This document shows positions 62,136 through 64,000 of a stretch of 64,000 nucleotides of DNA, in pieces; positions within the stretch are counted from its first letter, which is position 1, and the number at the start of each line of letters is the position of its first letter. Both the position numbers and the translations under genes were made by a program. Origin of the DNA: CAZIOH01 sp964540815 (GTDB lineage: Bacteria > Myxococcota_A > Polyangia > Fen-1088); the NCBI GenBank assembly GCA_964540815.1, contig CAZIOH010000031.1:1-64000 (forward strand), read 5' to 3'. The notes under the pieces were generated by a model that saw only the letters and a program-made list of their open reading frames with translations, did no database searches and had not been told where the DNA came from.

Positions 62136-62650
62136 GACTGCCGAAGCGTGGCACATTCGCTTGGACGGGTCCATCCTTGGAAACCAGGGAATGCTCCGCT
62201 GGAACTGAGCGGGGGCTAATCACTCGCACCGCCCCCAGGCCGGAGGGCGGGAGGCCGTTCGCGCTTCGATCCCGCTGGAGCTTCAACGCCGAATTCGACG
62301 ACGTCGGGACCGGTACGGCGGATCTCCTGTGGACTAAGTACTACTGAGATGTCTACCGGCTCCGCCGACCTGAGACCGGCGATGCCATTCATCGAAAGCC
62401 GGGTGGAGTGTGCGCTGGCGGGACCTGTGCCCACCACCACACCTGCAGGCCCGAGCTTGCCCGCGGCCCTTGCGCTTCGGCGAACAGGACACATGTTCCG
62501 TGACACGCGCTGGCGTTGCCAGGCGAGCCAGAGCCAGACCAGAGCACACGCAAAAGCGTCGGGTCACCGATGGGTGCCCAGAAGGCCTGGCTGGCCCCTC
62601 GACAGGGCTCGTGTCGCACGGATGAACTCGGTAGGAAAGGAAAACAGGCC
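62136..62650. other. Divergent intergenic region of about 515 bases
   Basis: It separates the PRC-barrel gene (minus) and the DUF4142 gene (plus). A short palindromic element CTGGC-GTT-GCCAG lies near 62510-62523. No gene is supported. Promoters for both genes must be here, but no clear consensus is seen. Confidence 0.4.
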
Positions 62651-63172
62651 ATGATTCGAACACTTCTTGGACCGACGTTGATGGTCGCCTCATTGATGTT
62701 GGGCGCGGGCCTCGCCCGCGCGGCCGAGGCGGTCGACACGACCACGGTGCTGGTGAACCTCCATCAGTCCAATGAAAAGGAGATCGCCATGGGCAAGCTC
62801 GCCCAGAAGAAGGGAGGGTCGGCGGAGGTCAAGTCGTTTGGCAAGACCCTCGTCAAGGATCACACCGCGGCCGACAAGAAGGTGATGAAGCTCGCCAAGG
62901 AGGAGGAGCTCGACCTCGGCAGCACGCCGCACGTCGACTTCGACGGGGCGGTTGCCAAGATGGCGGGCGAGACCGACTTCGACCGGCGCTTCGCGCAGAC
63001 GATGCTCGACGAGCATGACAAGGCCATCGAATCGGCGAAGAGTGCCGAGGACAACACCTCGGACGCCAAGCTGAAGAATCTCCTCATCGAGATCGTCCCT
63101 GTGCTTCGGAAGCATCGCGACGTCGCTCAGAGGTTGGTGGACCACACCATGCCGAGCGCCCAGAAATATTGA
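62651..63172 (+). CDS. Secreted DUF4142 protein (ferritin-like four-helix)
   Basis: 173 residues. The signal peptide (LLGPTLMVASLMLGAGLARA) is cut before AEAVDT. The mature part is four helices: LVNLHQSNEKEIAMGKLAQ, SAEVKSFGKTLVKDHTAADK, FDRRFAQTMLDEHDKAIES and LKNLLIEIVPVLRKHRDVAQ. The Glu and His residues recur at positions like a ferritin-like metal site, but full occupancy is not certain. DUF4142 proteins are common in stress regulons and their function is unknown. AGGAAAGG stands before the ATG. Confidence 0.85.
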   Translation: MIRTLLGPTLMVASLMLGAGLARAAEAVDTTTVLVNLHQSNEKEIAMGKLAQKKGGSAEVKSFGKTLVKDHTAADKKVMKLAKEEELDLGSTPHVDFDGAVAKMAGETDFDRRFAQTMLDEHDKAIESAKSAEDNTSDAKLKNLLIEIVPVLRKHRDVAQRLVDHTMPSAQKY

Positions 63173-63288
63173 ACGCTGCCGGGCGGCTCCGGAGGGATGC
63201 ACTCGGGGGGTGCGCAAGGCCAGAGAGCAACTCGGGGAGAGGTCGAGCCGATGGTGGCCGCTCAGTGGCCGCTCTTTCGACCGCTGCG

Positions 63289-64000
63289 CTAGTGCGCAAG
63301 TCTTTTGCGTATTGCCTTCAGTTCCCGCCGACGCTGCGTCGTGGTCTTTGGATAGGCCATCTTCAGCGCTTCGAAGGTGTCGAGGATGATCGCCGACACT
63401 ATCAGGCGCGCATTCTCCTTGTCGTCGGCGGGGACCACGAACCAGGGCGCGAGCTCCGTGCTGGTCGCCCTGAGACAGGCCTCATACGCCTTCTGGTACT
63501 CTTTCCAGAACGCCCTCTCGTGCAGGTCGTTTTCGCTGAACTTCCAGTTGCTGTCGGGGTCATCGATCCGTTCGAGGAAGCGTCTTCGCTGCTCCTCCTT
63601 GGAGAGATGAAGGAAGATCTTGATGATCCGGGTTCCGTTGCGGTGAAGGTGACTTTCGAGATCCACGATGGAGCGATATCTCCCTTCCCAGACGTCTTCG
63701 TCGATCAACTTGTCGGGCAGCCCCTCGCTCTGCAGGATCTCCGGATGCACGCGGGCGATCAATATCTCCTCATAGTAGGACCTGTTGAAGATTCCTATCC
63801 GCCCGCGCTCCGGGAGATCGCGGGTGGTGCGCCACAGAAAATCGTGCTCCAGCTCGCCGGCGCTCGGGTGCTTGAAGCTGAACACCTGGCAGCCCTGGGG
63901 ATTGACCCCGGACATCACGTGCCTGATGGCGCCGTCCTTCCCCGCCGCATCCATCGCCTGGAAGATGATCAGCAGAGAGTAGCGGTGCGATGCGTAGTGA
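63289..64000 (-). CDS. ppk2: Polyphosphate kinase 2 (PPK2) family protein, partial at right edge
   Basis: About 237 residues to the window edge. Walker A is FQAMDAAGKDGAIRHV; the lid and second motif include GRIGIFNRSYYEEILIARVHPE, followed by IIKIFLHLSKEEQRRRFLERI. PPK2 uses polyphosphate to phosphorylate nucleotides (AMP, ADP or GDP). The frame continues beyond the edge (HYASHRYSLLIIFQA), so the true N-terminus is outside. The class cannot be fixed without the missing N-terminus. It is convergent with the DUF4142 gene. Confidence 0.92.
   Translation of the reverse strand, partial: HYASHRYSLLIIFQAMDAAGKDGAIRHVMSGVNPQGCQVFSFKHPSAGELEHDFLWRTTRDLPERGRIGIFNRSYYEEILIARVHPEILQSEGLPDKLIDEDVWEGRYRSIVDLESHLHRNGTRIIKIFLHLSKEEQRRRFLERIDDPDSNWKFSENDLHERAFWKEYQKAYEACLRATSTELAPWFVVPADDKENARLIVSAIILDTFEALKMAYPKTTTQRRRELKAIRKRLAH

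Noticed and set aside
62146..62162. TGGCAC followed by GCTTGG, possible sigma-54 promoter
   Set aside because: The -12 GC is off by one or two bases from the strict GG-N10-GC spacing, and the site lies where the PRC-barrel gene may begin.

Overview
The window is high-GC, gene-dense bacterial DNA. A TonB-like protein with an AgmX/PglI C-terminal domain, several sigma-54 activators, a CheB-CheR-kinase hybrid, many lipoproteins and a complete Bat operon point to a Gram-negative deltaproteobacterial or myxobacterial-type (Myxococcota-like) chromosome. This is an inference from gene content. I saw no rRNA, tRNA, CRISPR array or insertion sequence.

Layout. 0-2.4 kb: the end of a GNAT acetyltransferase, then a cluster of decayed sigma/anti-sigma genes: a truncated NrsF-like membrane anti-sigma, a sigma protein with region 2 only, a deleted ECF sigma gene, and an intact zinc-type anti-sigma with a coupled unknown gene. 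2.6-15.2 kb: a redox-defence island with a di-heme peroxidase lipoprotein, an AhpD-like protein, an Asp-nucleophile alpha/beta hydrolase, a GAF-PAS sigma-54 activator, two paralogous secreted proteins, a methionine-rich lipoprotein, MsrP, and an MsrQ fused to an FNR/ferredoxin electron-input module. Two sigma-54 promoters (5151-5166 and 8981-8996) flank the activator gene. Each carries the same upstream dyad, ACTACGA-N4-TCGTnG. I therefore propose one local regulon repairing or scavenging peroxide, hypochlorite or electrophile damage in the envelope. This is the most interesting system in the window.

15.3-25.5 kb: an FAD monooxygenase, a secreted trypsin-fold protease, the AgmX/PglI protein, an OmpA lipoprotein, a coiled-coil lipoprotein, a ClC transporter and an MlaC protein. 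These are followed by two broken genes, a histidine kinase and an antiporter fragment. 25.6-32.5 kb (minus strand): a four-gene operon of a large secreted protein, a histidine kinase, an NtrC-type regulator with an altered GAFTGA loop, and a DUF389 membrane protein. It has a third sigma-54 promoter and a 17-bp inverted repeat upstream. 32.8-45.9 kb: a GH15 glucoamylase/trehalase-type enzyme, then moxR, DUF58, DUF4381-like, batA, fused batB-batC, batD and batE, an OmpR/CusS-like two-component pair, and a DUF2127 protein.

45.9-64 kb: a CBS protein, the Prc protease, a small membrane protein, a decayed proton-pumping P-type ATPase, the CheB-CheR-PAS-kinase hybrid with its NarL-type regulator, a slipin, a HAD hydrolase, phosphoketolase, the glycogen debranching enzyme GlgX, a double PRC-barrel protein, a DUF4142 protein and, running off the end, a PPK2 polyphosphate kinase. 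This last part resembles an energy, carbon-storage and stress-survival set. Four gene remnants in 64 kb show ongoing local gene loss.
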